64,000 nucleotides of DNA from CALAGB01 sp963713965 (GTDB lineage: Bacteria > Chloroflexota > Chloroflexia > Thermomicrobiales > Thermomicrobiaceae): contig OY970217.1 of NCBI GenBank assembly GCA_963713965.1, positions 682,001-746,000 of the forward strand. The letters are read 5' to 3'. Positions 62,533 to 64,000 of this stretch are shown piece by piece (within the stretch, counting starts at the first letter, position 1; each line of letters begins with the position of its first letter). The notes beneath the pieces were generated by a model. It made no database searches. It was given only the letters and a program-made list of their open reading frames with translations, and was not told the DNA's origin. A program made the position numbers and the translations under genes.

Positions 62533-64000
62533 TCATGATGGTCGCTCAGCCCAGGTGATCAAACCAGGAAGGAACGAAGTTACCAATTCTTCATGACGGG
62601 GCAGCACTCGGACGGTGAACCCGCTCACACCGCTTGAGGGGCTCGTCTGTAGTCTGGCGCTGAACACCGGGTTGTCGTGCTCGTCGTGTCTGATCAATGA
62701 CATCGGGACCGATGAACCGGACGTGATTTCGTCGTCCTGATCCACGACACCAACGTAGAGCTGAACGTTGACGTCTTCCGGACCGAGATCGCCAGTCTGA
62801 ACGTGCGCTGATACTTCGAAAGTCGATCCTGGAGAGACCGAGTCACGGATGTCGGAGGCCACTTCGAGCACCCGAACTTCACCCCAGTGCTGCCGCACTT
62901 GCTCCTTCCAGCAGGCGAGGGCCCGACTTACGATCAGATCGTCGCGCGATCGCCGCTCGAGTCGGTGAGCCGAAGGGAGGTAGAAGTGCTGGTAATACTG
63001 CCAGACCATGCGGTGGGTGTTGAACACGCCGGTCAGCTGGCTGATGGAAGAACGCATCTGATCGATCCAGTCATGGGGCAGACCGTCCGCGTCTCGACGA
63101 TAGAAGGTCGGGACGACGTGCTGCTCGAGGATCTCGTACAGATCGAGTGAATCCGCCTGATCCTGGATTTCGAGTGACGGGAACGGCTCGCTTCGCCCGA
63201 TTGCCCAGCCGATCGGCGCGCGATCTAGCGACGCGTTCTTCCAGGCTTCCGCCCACCAACCGTCGATCGTGCTCATATTGAGGCCGCCGTTGGCGGCTGC
63301 CTTCATACCGCTCGTGCCGCTGGCTTCCATGGGGCGGCGTGGAGTGTTTAGCCACACGTCGGCGCCCTGGACCATCTGCGAGGCGACATGGATGTCGTAG
63401 TCCTCGATAAAGACGATGTGGTCCCGAAACGGAGCCTCACGCGCCAGCGATACGATCTGTCGGATAAGCTCCTTGCCTTGGTCGTCACGCGGGTGCGCTT
63501 TCCCCGCTATGATGATCTGCACCGGTCGATTCTCGTCGGTCAACAGGCGCTCGAGCCGGGCCGGATCGCGAAAGAGGAGCGTGGCGCGCTTGTACGCCGC
63601 GAACCGCCGGCCGAAGCCGATGGTCAACGCGTCGGGGCGCAAAACGTGGCGAGCGGATTCGATCTGGAGTCGTGACGCCCCGCGTCGCACGTATTGCGTC
63701 ATGAGACGGGAGCGAGCAAATTCCACGAGTCGCAAGCGACACGCCTCATGCGTAGCCCAAAGCTCGCCCTCGGGGATCTCAGAGACTCGATTCCAAACGT
63801 CGTTATTGGCGGGCTCATGCCGCCATCCCTCGCCGATACATCGATCGTAGAGTTTCCCCATCTCGGGGGAAATCCAGGAATTGAGATGAATCCCGTTGGT
63901 GACGTGTCCGATGGGAATCTCTTCGACCGGCACACCCGGCCAGATGCCGCGCCACATGGCACGCGTGACGTCGCCATGAAGCTCGCTGACTCCGTTGCTG
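62533..64000 (-). CDS. glgP: Alpha-glucan (glycogen) phosphorylase, C-terminal part (cut by window edge)
   Basis: Alpha-glucan phosphorylase (GT35) releases glucose 1-phosphate from glycogen or maltodextrin. The visible 488 residues run from SNGVSELHGDVTRAMW, through PIGHVTNGIHLNSW, FGRRFAAYKRATLL, IIAGKAHPRDDQGKE and RRPMEASGTSGMKAAANGGLN with the PLP lysine, to a C-terminal beta-rich tail. The frame stays open to the window edge, so the start is outside. The sequence fits the short, DUF3417-containing type common in Actinobacteria and Chloroflexota. Confidence 0.93.
   Translation of the reverse strand, partial: SNGVSELHGDVTRAMWRGIWPGVPVEEIPIGHVTNGIHLNSWISPEMGKLYDRCIGEGWRHEPANNDVWNRVSEIPEGELWATHEACRLRLVEFARSRLMTQYVRRGASRLQIESARHVLRPDALTIGFGRRFAAYKRATLLFRDPARLERLLTDENRPVQIIIAGKAHPRDDQGKELIRQIVSLAREAPFRDHIVFIEDYDIHVASQMVQGADVWLNTPRRPMEASGTSGMKAAANGGLNMSTIDGWWAEAWKNASLDRAPIGWAIGRSEPFPSLEIQDQADSLDLYEILEQHVVPTFYRRDADGLPHDWIDQMRSSISQLTGVFNTHRMVWQYYQHFYLPSAHRLERRSRDDLIVSRALACWKEQVRQHWGEVRVLEVASDIRDSVSPGSTFEVSAHVQTGDLGPEDVNVQLYVGVVDQDDEITSGSSVPMSLIRHDEHDNPVFSARLQTSPSSGVSGFTVRVLPRHEELVTSFLPGLITWAERPS

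Noticed and set aside
1..64000. CRISPR arrays, insertion sequences with transposase, rRNA genes, prophage genes
   Set aside because: Looked for and not seen; no regularly spaced repeats and no transposase, integrase or phage structural motifs were found.

Overview
The window looks like chromosomal DNA of a moderately high-GC bacterium, most likely a Chloroflexota of the Thermomicrobia type. This is inferred from gene content and not proven. Pointers are a Ski2/HelY-type helicase with a DSHCT tail, a bacterial translin, one-chain glycine dehydrogenase GcvP, a DUF1385 (YqhQ-like) membrane protein, a BTAD/ATPase/TPR giant regulator, secreted proteins with threonine-proline linkers and a Tat-exported cysteine-rich protein. 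About 48 protein genes (two frameshifted, two cut by the window ends), three intact tRNAs and one decayed tRNA are supported.

Left part (1-27 kb) is mostly housekeeping. tsaB and tsaE (tRNA t6A), a frameshifted amidase, thiL and a GT4 glycosyltransferase run leftward; the helicase runs rightward; an AhpD-fold protein, an ElaA-like acetyltransferase, argH and a DUF1385 protein run leftward. A compact operon of metallo-beta-lactamase-fold hydrolase, TetR repressor and DUF2568 protein has a near-consensus promoter whose spacer is an almost perfect palindrome. Then come gcvP, a repeat-built secreted protein, translin, tRNA-Arg, a CinA-like protein, and the leftward set yqeY-pgpH-ybeY-GT2. tRNA-Gly, a DUF402 protein and two paralogous proteins of unknown function complete this part.

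The 27-30 kb stretch is gene-poor. It starts at tRNA-Leu(TAA), holds a frameshifted FkbM methyltransferase, nested inverted repeats and a decayed second copy of the same tRNA, and looks like the scar of an integrated element or a duplicated tRNA locus.

The right part (30-64 kb) is richer in accessory and envelope functions: a GH1 beta-glucosidase, an alpha/beta hydrolase, an HD-GYP/LuxR fusion, a MauE/double-thioredoxin fusion next to a Tat-exported protein with about 96 cysteines, a BTAD/STAND/TPR regulator, a CorA-like/FNT channel fusion, an acyltransferase-3/SGNH fusion, a secreted protein with three copies of a striking tryptophan/histidine-rich repeat, a short 6-phosphogluconate dehydrogenase, a Ser/Thr kinase joined through the membrane to a degenerate NodB deacetylase domain, an EamA transporter, M28 and M20 peptidases, a MEDS/PAS/GAF histidine kinase, a lyase-like secreted protein, a uracil-DNA glycosylase and the C-terminal part of an alpha-glucan phosphorylase.

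The best candidates for undescribed biology are the cysteine-rich protein with its thioredoxin partner, the kinase/pseudo-deacetylase receptor, the CorA-like/FNT fusion and the triple-repeat secreted protein. All domain calls are by eye; no searches were run.
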